Shown here piece after piece: positions 1-5,487 of a DNA stretch of 7,020 nt. Numbering within the stretch: position 1 is the first letter of the stretch; each line of letters begins with the position of its first letter. A model generated the notes under the pieces. That model had not been told where the DNA came from. It worked only from the letters and a program-made list of their open reading frames with translations, and did no database searches. The stretch spans positions 1 to 7,020 of the forward strand of contig DAOUVG010000078.1 of NCBI GenBank assembly GCA_030667735.1, in the 5' to 3' direction. This DNA is from Dehalococcoidales bacterium (GTDB taxonomy: Bacteria > Chloroflexota > Dehalococcoidia > Dehalococcoidales > Fen-1064). A program made the position numbers and the translations under genes.

Positions 1-225
1 AACAGGGTGCTGAAAAAGGGGAGTCCAAGAGGGGGTGTCCCCCTTGATTCGGCCCACCTAACTGAACCTTCACACTGGTATACACCCTATCACCCTCTAT
101 CCCCCTATGGAACGGGGGTGCAAGGGGGCGTCCCCCTTGACGTTTCCCTCTGTCCGGCGTCGCCCCTTCTTAGGGGCGACGCCTCTTCTGAGAGGGGCTC
201 GCACTGGGTTGGGTCGAAAGGGTTT
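1..225. repeat. Cluster of GC-rich inverted repeats, non-coding
   Basis: This stretch is dense in short GC-rich hairpins and repeated words. A GGGGG-TGT-CCCCC hairpin lies at 31-43, and a near copy with a longer 7-bp stem, AAGGGGG-CGT-CCCCCTT, lies at 122-138. Both are followed by TTGA, so they form a direct repeat about 93 bp apart. A perfect 12-bp stem with a TCTT loop spans 156-183, and a 5-bp stem (CCTCT/AGAGG) spans 182-195. None is followed by a clean T-run, so a simple intrinsic terminator is not the best reading. An open frame runs through most of the region, but its translation is repetitive (GGVPLD occurs twice) and it has no ribosome binding site, so I do not call it a gene. Best interpretation: a mosaic of dispersed intergenic repeats of REP or miniature-element type. 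That family assignment is inference. Confidence 0.6.
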
Positions 226-235
226 TTCATAGGCT

Positions 236-244
236 TGCTAGAAT
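236..244 (+). promoter_or_regulatory. Candidate extended -10 promoter for the tmk operon
   Basis: TGCTAGAAT matches an extended -10 element (TGn followed by TAGAAT). The same TGnTAGAAT word occurs in two better-supported promoters of this window (2222-2230 on the plus strand and 6191-6199 on the minus strand). No good -35 lies 16-18 bp upstream here. Transcription would begin near 250 and give a leader of about 180 nucleotides before tmk. No better promoter was found closer to the gene. Confidence 0.4.
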
Positions 245-430
245 GACAGGGACTGTAAAGGCATTTGTAAGACGCTACACTAGCAGTGGAGTGACACTAA
301 TGGCCGGAGCCCTCGTTTCGTGGAGCGGGCGGAAACCGGACTGCGGGGTTTTTGCTGCTGGTATTCCTGTCGTGATAAACTGTGGCCAACGTACAAAGGC
401 GTACTACGCGCGCTGGCTATCAGGGGAAAA
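245..430 (+). other. Long leader / intergenic region upstream of tmk
   Basis: About 186 bases separate the candidate promoter from the tmk start. I recognise no tRNA, riboswitch or known leader RNA. A weak terminator-like hairpin (AAACC at 333-337 pairing with GGTTT at 347-351, followed by two more T residues) is present but too short to trust. The tmk frame stays open upstream to about 320, which could add 37 residues, but those residues are unlike thymidylate kinase N-termini. Another frame is open from 243 into tmk; it resembles no protein I know and would overlap tmk by more than 150 bases. A weak alternative promoter (TTGCTG at 352-357 with GATAAA at 374-379) is possible. Confidence 0.35.
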
Positions 431-1078
431 ATGGTACCATTTATTACCTTTGAAGGCGGAGAGGGCAGCGGCAAGACCGTCCAGGCAAAAACACTACACA
501 GGAAGTTGCTCCAGGCAGCCGTGCCCGCACTCCTCATCTACGAGCCGGGTGGGACACCTCTGGGCAGGAGAATCGGTCGCTGGCTGAAGTGGGGTCGGGC
601 AGCAGACATGTCTCCCCTCAGCGAACTCCTCCTGTTCAATGCCTCCCGTGCCCAGTTGGTCCGTGATGTCATTGGGCCCAACCTGAAAAACGGGACGGTG
701 GTCATCTGTGACCGGTATACCGATTCCACCGTTGCCTACCAGGGATACGCACGGGGACTGGACATGGAGACTGTCCGCCGTATCAATGATACAGCTACCG
801 GCGGACTGTGCCCGGAGCTCACCGTGCTGCTCGATGTCCCGGTTGAGGAAGGTTTTGCCCGCAAAAAGAACCGGGCGCAGGACCGTTTTGAACAGGAAAG
901 CATGACTTTTCACAGGAGAGTCCGTGAGGGTTACCTCACTCTTGCGGCTGCGGAGCCGGAGCGCTGGTTGGTGATTGATGCCCGGCAGTCCAGAGGAGAG
1001 ATAGCGCGCCTGGTCTGGTCCAGGGTGAGCCGTCTGCTGGTGGAGATACTTGGTTCAGAAAATCAGGTTGCCGAGTAA
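431..1078 (+). CDS. tmk: Thymidylate kinase (dTMP kinase)
   Basis: Transfers the gamma-phosphate of ATP to dTMP to give dTDP, an essential cytoplasmic step in dTTP synthesis. The 215-residue product has the usual family length. Visible motifs, in order: a Walker A P-loop at residues 9-16 (GGEGSGKT), EPGGTPLG at 38-45 in the position of the usual TREPGG block, DRYTDS at 94-99 with AYQG at 102-105 (the dTMP-binding DR(Y/H) motif), and a basic lid region at about 144-154 ending in DRFE. The ATG at 431 is chosen because it places the P-loop at the family-typical distance from the N-terminus and has AGGGG 4 bases upstream; a longer in-frame form from 320 would add unrelated residues. Minor oddities: the common GKTTQ is GKTVQ, and the arginine normally preceding EPGG is Tyr37. 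It is the first gene of an operon; rnhB begins inside its 3' end. Confidence 0.95.
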   Translation: MVPFITFEGGEGSGKTVQAKTLHRKLLQAAVPALLIYEPGGTPLGRRIGRWLKWGRAADMSPLSELLLFNASRAQLVRDVIGPNLKNGTVVICDRYTDSTVAYQGYARGLDMETVRRINDTATGGLCPELTVLLDVPVEEGFARKKNRAQDRFEQESMTFHRRVREGYLTLAAAEPERWLVIDARQSRGEIARLVWSRVSRLLVEILGSENQVAE

Positions 1079-1703
1079 TCTCGGGGCACCTACCCTTATC
1101 GAGGAGAAGGTGCTTGCGGCGCAGGGGTACCATCGTATCGCCGGCGTTGATGAAGTCGGTCGTGGCCCGCTGGCCGGACCGGTTGTTGCCGCTGCTGTCG
1201 TCCTTTCCCCGGACATAGATGCGCCCTGGCTGGGGCTGGTCAGAGATAGCAAAGTGTTGACCGGGCCGAGGCGTGAGCTTCTGTATCACCATATTCAGGA
1301 AGCGGCACTCGGTGTCGGTGTCGGTTGTGTTGAATCCACGATGATTGATGACCGGGGTATTGTGGCAGCAACGCGAATGGCTATGAGACTGGCCATCGAG
1401 CAACTCCGACCGCCCCCGGAGTCCCTATTGATAGACTACATGACACTTCCTGAGGTCAGGCTGCCGCAGAAGGGAATAACCAGGGGTGATAGCCTCTGCA
1501 CTTCCATCGCCTGTGCCTCCATAATCGCCAAGGTAACACGTGACCGCATGATGGTGGAACTTGACTGTATTTACCCGGGATACGGGTTCTGTCGTCACAA
1601 AGGGTACGGTACCGGGGAGCATCTGGCCTGCCTGCGTCGGCTGGGCCCCTGCCCGATTCACCGGCGTTCCTTCCGACCGGTCCGGGATATGTTAGAAAGA
1701 TGA
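1050..1703 (+). CDS. rnhB: Ribonuclease HII
   Basis: Metal-dependent endonuclease that cuts RNA in RNA-DNA hybrids and nicks 5' of single ribonucleotides in DNA, starting ribonucleotide excision repair. The 217-residue protein carries GVDEVGRGPLAGPVV at 32-46 with catalytic Asp34 and Glu35 and the GRG motif (37-39) that senses the ribonucleotide 2'-OH. DSK follows at 66-68, the third carboxylate Asp129 lies in LIDYMTLP, and the fourth, Asp147, in RGDSL. ASIIAKVTRDR (156-166), HKGYGT (183-188) and the C-terminal IHRRSF (203-208) complete the family signature. The chosen start is TTG at 1050, with GGAG four bases upstream inside tmk, giving a 29-base overlap. TTG at 1068 or GTG at 1110 are alternatives; both keep the catalytic core, but I see no better ribosome site for them. 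The stop overlaps the yraN start as ATGA. Confidence 0.96.
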   Translation: MVQKIRLPSNLGAPTLIEEKVLAAQGYHRIAGVDEVGRGPLAGPVVAAAVVLSPDIDAPWLGLVRDSKVLTGPRRELLYHHIQEAALGVGVGCVESTMIDDRGIVAATRMAMRLAIEQLRPPPESLLIDYMTLPEVRLPQKGITRGDSLCTSIACASIIAKVTRDRMMVELDCIYPGYGFCRHKGYGTGEHLACLRRLGPCPIHRRSFRPVRDMLER

Positions 1704-2068
1704 AACGCAGAGACACGGGTCTCCTCGGTGAAAGACTGGCCGGCGAATTCCTCCGAAAACAGGGCTACCACATTATCGAGACTAACTACCGTTGCACCGA
1801 AGGGGAAATAGACATCGTGGCCCGTCATGGTGATGACCTGGTTTTCGTGGAAGTGAGAGCAAAGCGAAGCGGGAAATTCGGCAGCCCGGAGGAATCCATT
1901 ACCCCGGCCAAGCAGGAGAAGCTCCGCGTAGTTGCTGCCCGCTATCGGGAAACCCACGAAGACCTGCCTGTTTCCTGGCGTATCGATGTAGTGGCTGTGG
2001 AGCTGGACAGGCGTAATAAACCTGCGCGTATTGAGGTTATTGAGAACGCCGTTGGCGAGGATTATTAA
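1700..2068 (+). CDS. yraN: YraN / UPF0102 family nuclease-fold protein
   Basis: Small cytoplasmic protein of the UPF0102 (YraN) family, which has a restriction-endonuclease/Holliday-junction-resolvase-like fold. Its exact role is not established, and the frequent pairing with rnhB in bacterial genomes suggests DNA or RNA maintenance. The 122-residue protein has the family layout: GLLGERLAGEFLRKQGY at 7-23, GEIDIV at 35-40, LVFVEVRAK at 47-55, and a KQEKL helix at 71-75. Asp38, Glu51 and Arg53 occupy the D...ExK positions; the lysine is arginine, a substitution that also occurs in other family members. The ATG start shares four bases with the rnhB stop (ATGA) and has no strong Shine-Dalgarno, so translation is probably coupled to rnhB. 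It is the last gene of the operon, and a REP-like element begins 10 bases after the stop. Confidence 0.93.
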   Translation: MKRRDTGLLGERLAGEFLRKQGYHIIETNYRCTEGEIDIVARHGDDLVFVEVRAKRSGKFGSPEESITPAKQEKLRVVAARYRETHEDLPVSWRIDVVAVELDRRNKPARIEVIENAVGEDY

Positions 2069-2077
2069 AGAGAACCC

Positions 2078-2151
2078 TGTCATTCTTGAGGAACATGGCG
2101 ATGAAGAATCTCATCCACCGTGTGGATTACTTCACTTCGCTCGCAGTGACG
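2078..2151. repeat. REP-like dispersed palindromic element (74 bp)
   Basis: The two ends are imperfect inverted copies of each other: TGTCATTCTTGAG at the left, and CGTCACTGCGAG read from the right on the opposite strand. The centre holds a perfect 6-bp stem with a 3-base loop, ATCCAC-CGT-GTGGAT (2113-2127). The minus strand reads as CERSEVIH followed by DEIL, a peptide pattern that recurs in spurious ORFs of many bacterial genomes because this type of short non-coding element is widely dispersed; that comparison is from memory. It sits just after yraN and may protect or end the operon transcript. Family membership needs other copies in the genome. Confidence 0.6.
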
Positions 2152-2174
2152 GTCGGTACGGATATTAAATGTCA

Positions 2175-2186
2175 CCGATATATCGG
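2175..2186. promoter_or_regulatory. Perfect 12-bp palindrome, possible operator
   Basis: CCGATATATCGG is a perfect palindrome whose right end lies 14 bases upstream of the -35 element at 2201. That position would suit a dimeric regulator or could simply be AT-rich upstream DNA. No known operator consensus is recognised. Confidence 0.25.
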
Positions 2187-2200
2187 AAAAGTAAAATCGC

Positions 2201-2230
2201 TTGCCACCTTTTACACAGTCGTGATAGAAT
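2201..2230 (+). promoter_or_regulatory. Sigma-70-type promoter for the translin-hppA unit
   Basis: TTGCCA (2201-2206), an 18-base spacer and TAGAAT (2225-2230), with the TG of an extended -10 at 2222-2223. Each hexamer differs from consensus at one position. The minus-strand promoter at 6191-6220 has identical hexamers, spacer length and extended -10. Transcription should start near 2237. Confidence 0.65.
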
Positions 2231-2268
2231 GAAACGTCCCGGATTTGACTGTGAGTTCGCTTGATAGA

Positions 2269-2415
2269 ATGCCGCACCAGATACTACGCTTCATCGCTGC
2301 CGGTGCGGACTCGGCCTCGATTGTCAGTGCCGTGCTCAGCGCCGATAACCCGGAGGAAGCCGCTCGTCAGATAGTGGACAGACTTGAGGTAAATAGTGGA
2401 CAGACTGACAAATAA
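2269..2415 (+). CDS. Possible 48-residue small protein overlapping the translin start
   Basis: An ATG-initiated frame of 48 codons lies between the promoter at 2201-2230 and the translin-family gene, overlapping that gene by 20 bases. The predicted product begins MPHQILRFIAAG, is alanine-rich, and contains a likely amphipathic helix around residues 28-40 (PEEAARQIVDRLE). There is no signal peptide or membrane segment. Codon third positions in the first two thirds are GC-rich, like the neighbouring genes, which supports real coding. Against it, no clear Shine-Dalgarno precedes the ATG or the in-frame GTG at 2251, and a second TGATAGAAT word overlaps the start codon. I recognise no family. It may be a genuine small protein or a leader peptide that couples translation into the downstream gene. 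Confidence 0.42.
   Translation: MPHQILRFIAAGADSASIVSAVLSADNPEEAARQIVDRLEVNSGQTDK
2386..2390 (+). promoter_or_regulatory. Ribosome binding site that fixes the translin-family start
   Basis: GAGGT lies five bases before the GTG at 2396, inside the preceding small reading frame. It supports the GTG as the start of the translin-family gene, which has no internal methionine before the conserved core. Confidence 0.65.
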
Positions 2416-3043
2416 CCTTGATGCCATTGCCGACCGAATCAGGGAAACCCTGTCTACCAGGGACGCCGCCAGGGAGAAAGTGCTGCCCCGGTGTCGCGAG
2501 TCCATCAGGTATTGCAGCAATGCTATCCGGGCGGTACACCGCCAGGAGTTGGACGAGGCCAGGACGCTTTTACAGACGGCTCGCAGGCTTCTTGACGAAG
2601 CGACTCAGTCGGTGGATTCGGAGAGTGAGCTTGCCCGTGCCGGCTATTTCCGGGACGCCCAGAAGGAATTCACCGAAGGTAATGTTGTCCTTGCCCTGGT
2701 GACCGGACAGGTTCTTCCCGAACCTGAAGAACTGGGTGTCGACCCTGTAGCCTACCTGCACGGACTGGGGGATGCCGTTGGTGAGGTACGGCGGTACCTG
2801 CTGGACAGCATGAGAAAGGGTGACCTCTCCCGTGGTGAGGAACTCCTGGCAGCAATGGACGATATCTACAACGTACTGGTCACCATAGATTTCCCGGATG
2901 CTCTTACCGGTGGGCTGCGTCGGGCTACGGATATGGTGAGAGGTGTCCTGGAGAGAACGCGCAGTGACCTTACCCTGACGATAAGACAGAATGAACTGGA
3001 GAACCGGTTGGCGAAGTATGATATAGCGAAGGAGGATAAATAG
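2396..3043 (+). CDS. Translin/TRAX-family protein
   Basis: All-helical member of the translin superfamily. In eukaryotes translin and TRAX form the C3PO ribonuclease, in which TRAX is the catalytic subunit; archaeal homologues are also known. The bacterial function is not established. The 215-residue product has the family landmarks: RCRESIRYCSNAIRAVHR (32-49), RAGYFRDAQKEFTEG (81-95), LPEPEELGVDPVAYLHGLGD (107-126), GEVRRY (129-134), and a DFPDALTGGLRRATDMVR block (165-182) followed by LERTRSDL (185-192). Glu91, Glu94 and Asp126 align by motif with the catalytic carboxylates of TRAX (QEFVEA and ADLTGE in the human protein, recalled from memory). The GTG start is set by GAGGT five bases upstream. 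The stop shares one base with the hppA start, and the hppA ribosome site lies inside the last codons, so the two are probably co-translated. The main uncertainty is whether it is an active RNase or only a nucleic-acid binder. Confidence 0.9.
   Translation: MDRLTNNLDAIADRIRETLSTRDAAREKVLPRCRESIRYCSNAIRAVHRQELDEARTLLQTARRLLDEATQSVDSESELARAGYFRDAQKEFTEGNVVLALVTGQVLPEPEELGVDPVAYLHGLGDAVGEVRRYLLDSMRKGDLSRGEELLAAMDDIYNVLVTIDFPDALTGGLRRATDMVRGVLERTRSDLTLTIRQNELENRLAKYDIAKEDK
3029..3035 (+). promoter_or_regulatory. Strong ribosome binding site for hppA
   Basis: AAGGAGG lies seven bases before the GTG at 3043, within the last codons of the translin-family gene. It favours the GTG over the in-frame ATG 13 codons downstream and therefore includes the hydrophobic N-terminal leader in HppA. 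Confidence 0.8.
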
Positions 3044-5415
3044 TGAGAGTATCCCTGTTCCGAGGAAACGGAAGAAGGCTGATGATAGTAGGCGTGATTG
3101 CCGTCATCATGGTCCTTATCATCTCCGTAGTCACAGGCGGTGGCGCGGTTGCCCAGGTTGGCAGTGCCGCTGCTGAGGCCGTCGATATGACGGAAATTCC
3201 AGCCCTGTGGTACCTGGCTCCTGTAGGCGCTATCCTGGCCCTTATCTTCGCCTACATCTTCTATCGCGGGATGAAGAAAGAGTCGGAGGGCACCGCAGAG
3301 ATGCAGGCCATCGCTCAGTGTGTGAGAGAGGGGGCTAACGCTTACCTCAGGAGGCAGTACAAGGTTGTTGCCATTGTCATGGTTGTGCTGGCGGCTATCC
3401 TGGCGTACCTGGCCTTCGGGATGACGATACCGGTGATGAATCCCTGGGTGCCGTTTGCCTTTCTAACCGGTGGTTTCTTCTCTGCCCTGTGCGGCTGGCT
3501 GGGCATGAAGACGGCCACCTACGCTAGTGCGCGGACCACGCATGCGGCACGGAACTCGCTGAGTAAGGCACTACAGGTCGCTTTCCGCAGCGGTGCCGTA
3601 ATGGGGCTCGTAGTCGTGGGTTTCGGACTGCTGGACATCTGCCTGTGGTTTATCCTGATGCAGGCATTTACCGACTATAGTCTGGCAACGATAACAGTTA
3701 CCATGCTGACCTTCGGTATGGGAGCGAGTACGCAGGCCCTCTTTGCCCGTGTCGGCGGTGGGATATACACCAAAGCGGCGGATGTCGGTTCCGACCTGGT
3801 GGGCAAGGTGGAGGCAGGCATCCCCGAAGATGACCCGAGAAACCCGGCTGTCCTGGCCGATAATGTTGGTGACAATGTCGGTGATGTAGCCGGCATGGGT
3901 GCCGACCTCTACGAATCGTATTGTGGTTCCATTCTGGCGTCGGCGGCCCTGGGAGTTGCCGCCGGATTTGGTATATTCGGCATCGCCCTGCCGATGCTTA
4001 TCGCTGCCCTGGGTATCGTCTTCTCCATTATCGGCATCTACCTGGTGAGGACCAAGGAGGGTGCCTCTACATCGAGCCTCCTCAAAGCCCTCGGCCTGGG
4101 GGTGAATGCCAGTGCAGTGATGATTGCCCTGGCTTCCGGGGGGCTGGTGGTGTATCTTCTGGGCATTGAGGCCGACCTCGGCATTGGCATGGCGGTCCGC
4201 ATCTGGGTGGCCATCCTGGTGGGGCTTCTGGTGGGCATAATCATCGGGAAGTCGGCCGAGTACTACACCTCGTATGATCACAAGCCGACTCAGGAGATTG
4301 CCAGTGAGACCGCCACCGGCCCGGCGACTGTTATCATCGCAGGACTATCGGTCGGCCAGCTTTCCACCGGTATCCCGGTGGCGGCCATTGCCATCGGCAT
4401 ACTGCTCAGCTACGGGCTTGCCGGCGGATTCCAGGAACCATTTCAGGGCCTGTACGGGATTGGGCTGGCAGCAGTAGGTATGCTGTCAACACTGGGGATT
4501 ACTCTGGCCACGGATGCCTATGGTCCGATTGCGGACAATGCCTCCGGTAATGCCACCATGGCCGGTCTGGACCCGGAGGTGCGTGAGCGCACCGACAAAC
4601 TGGATGCGATAGGTAATACCACGGCTGCCACCGGCAAGGGCTTTGCAATTGGTTCGGCGGCGCTCACCGGCCTGGCTCTTGTGGCTGCCTACATTGAAGA
4701 GATACGGGCGGGCTTGGTACGAATAGCGGAACACAGCGTCAGCGGACTGGCGGAGGTGGTGCCGGGAGTATTCTGGACTGTCAAGGAAGCAACTGATGCG
4801 AGCCTGGGCCAGTTTGTTGATGTATATCAGATAAATCTCATGAATCCCAAGGTCATCTCCGGTATGCTCATCGGTGCTATGCTGGCCTTTGTCTTCTGCG
4901 CCCTGATTAACAAGGCCGTCGGGCGTAATGCCGGCAAGGTAGTAGAGGAGGTCCGCCGGCAATGGCACGAGATACCGGGCCTGATGGAAGGTACCGCCCG
5001 GGCCGACTCTGCCCGGTGTGTCTATATCGCTACCACGGCGGCCCAGAAGGAAATGATAATGCCGGCGTTGCTGGCAATAGTGGTACCGATACTTGTCGGT
5101 ATCATCCTCGGCCCCGCCGCGGTGATGGGGCTTCTCTTCGGTGGTCTGACTACGGGGTTCGTGCTGGCCATCATGCTGGCCAACGCCGGAGGAGCGTGGG
5201 ACAACGCCAAGAAATACATCGAGTCAGGCGCTCACGGTGGTAAAGGGTCAGATGCCCACAAGGCCAGTGTTGTCGGGGATACGGTAGGAGACCCTCTCAA
5301 GGATGCCTCCGGCCCGTCCCTGAATATCCTTATCAAGCTGATGGCGATGATATCCATCGTCTTTGCCGGAGTTGCTGGCAGCGCCAGCCTGTTCTTCGCA
5401 CGTTTGATTGGCTAG
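3043..5415 (+). CDS. hppA: K+-dependent membrane pyrophosphatase (ion pump)
   Basis: Integral membrane enzyme that hydrolyses pyrophosphate and pumps Na+ and/or H+ across the cytoplasmic membrane. The 790-residue protein shows about 16-17 hydrophobic segments. Substrate and Mg2+ motifs are intact: DVGSDLVGKVEAGIPEDD (247-264), DNVGDNVGD (273-281) and, near the C-terminus, DNAKK (720-724) and DTVGDPLKD (746-754). GNTTAATGKG (524-533) has Ala528 and Gly531, the pair typical of K+-dependent enzymes; K+-independent ones carry Lys and Thr. DLYES (288-292) puts the gating glutamate (Glu291) where the Thermotoga Na+-pump has it, not one turn later as in plant vacuolar H+-pumps; this fits Na+ pumping but does not prove it. 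The protein is longer than the roughly 700 residues usual in bacteria, owing to a leader (first 50 residues, one hydrophobic stretch at 12-34) and an apparent insertion at about 552-598. The GTG start follows AAGGAGG. A terminator hairpin lies 20 bases after the stop. Confidence 0.97.
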   Translation: MRVSLFRGNGRRLMIVGVIAVIMVLIISVVTGGGAVAQVGSAAAEAVDMTEIPALWYLAPVGAILALIFAYIFYRGMKKESEGTAEMQAIAQCVREGANAYLRRQYKVVAIVMVVLAAILAYLAFGMTIPVMNPWVPFAFLTGGFFSALCGWLGMKTATYASARTTHAARNSLSKALQVAFRSGAVMGLVVVGFGLLDICLWFILMQAFTDYSLATITVTMLTFGMGASTQALFARVGGGIYTKAADVGSDLVGKVEAGIPEDDPRNPAVLADNVGDNVGDVAGMGADLYESYCGSILASAALGVAAGFGIFGIALPMLIAALGIVFSIIGIYLVRTKEGASTSSLLKALGLGVNASAVMIALASGGLVVYLLGIEADLGIGMAVRIWVAILVGLLVGIIIGKSAEYYTSYDHKPTQEIASETATGPATVIIAGLSVGQLSTGIPVAAIAIGILLSYGLAGGFQEPFQGLYGIGLAAVGMLSTLGITLATDAYGPIADNASGNATMAGLDPEVRERTDKLDAIGNTTAATGKGFAIGSAALTGLALVAAYIEEIRAGLVRIAEHSVSGLAEVVPGVFWTVKEATDASLGQFVDVYQINLMNPKVISGMLIGAMLAFVFCALINKAVGRNAGKVVEEVRRQWHEIPGLMEGTARADSARCVYIATTAAQKEMIMPALLAIVVPILVGIILGPAAVMGLLFGGLTTGFVLAIMLANAGGAWDNAKKYIESGAHGGKGSDAHKASVVGDTVGDPLKDASGPSLNILIKLMAMISIVFAGVAGSASLFFARLIG

Positions 5416-5435
5416 CCGGATACCGGGACAATAAA

Positions 5436-5467
5436 AAGAGGCTCCCTGTTCAGACAGGGAGCCTCTT
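5436..5467. terminator. Bidirectional intrinsic terminator between convergent genes
   Basis: A perfect 14-bp stem (AAGAGGCTCCCTGT paired with ACAGGGAGCCTCTT) with a TCAG loop sits between the converging hppA and hydrolase genes. On the minus strand the stem runs into TTTTTAT, a good tail for the hydrolase transcript. On the plus strand the tail is TTCATTTT, weaker but usable for hppA. Confidence 0.9.
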
Positions 5468-5487
5468 CATTTTCCCCGCAGACGGTT

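Noticed and set aside
156..195. Overlapping hairpins as a transcription terminator for a gene left of the window
   Set aside because: The stems are strong, but no uninterrupted T-run follows on either strand, and the sequence fits a repeat family better.
7..246. 79-codon open frame at the left edge
   Set aside because: It runs through the hairpin repeats, its peptide repeats GGVPLD, and it has no ribosome binding site.
286..302. TGGAGTG-n-CACTAATG shared with 6475-6491
   Set aside because: The match is 14 of 15 bases, roughly what chance allows between two places in 7 kb, and no common function links the sites.
243..587. 114-codon open frame overlapping the tmk start
   Set aside because: It overlaps the well-supported tmk by more than 150 bases in another frame, has no ribosome site, and resembles no known protein.
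2080..2277. Minus-strand 65-codon frame after yraN
   Set aside because: Its distinctive part is the translation of the REP-like element, a known source of spurious ORFs, and it crosses a good plus-strand promoter.
3571..4281. 236-codon minus-strand frame inside hppA
   Set aside because: Antisense shadow of a highly conserved membrane protein; the peptide is rich in His, Gly and Thr without domain character.
4486..4968. 160-codon minus-strand frame inside hppA
   Set aside because: Antisense shadow; the sense strand encodes intact pyrophosphatase motifs.
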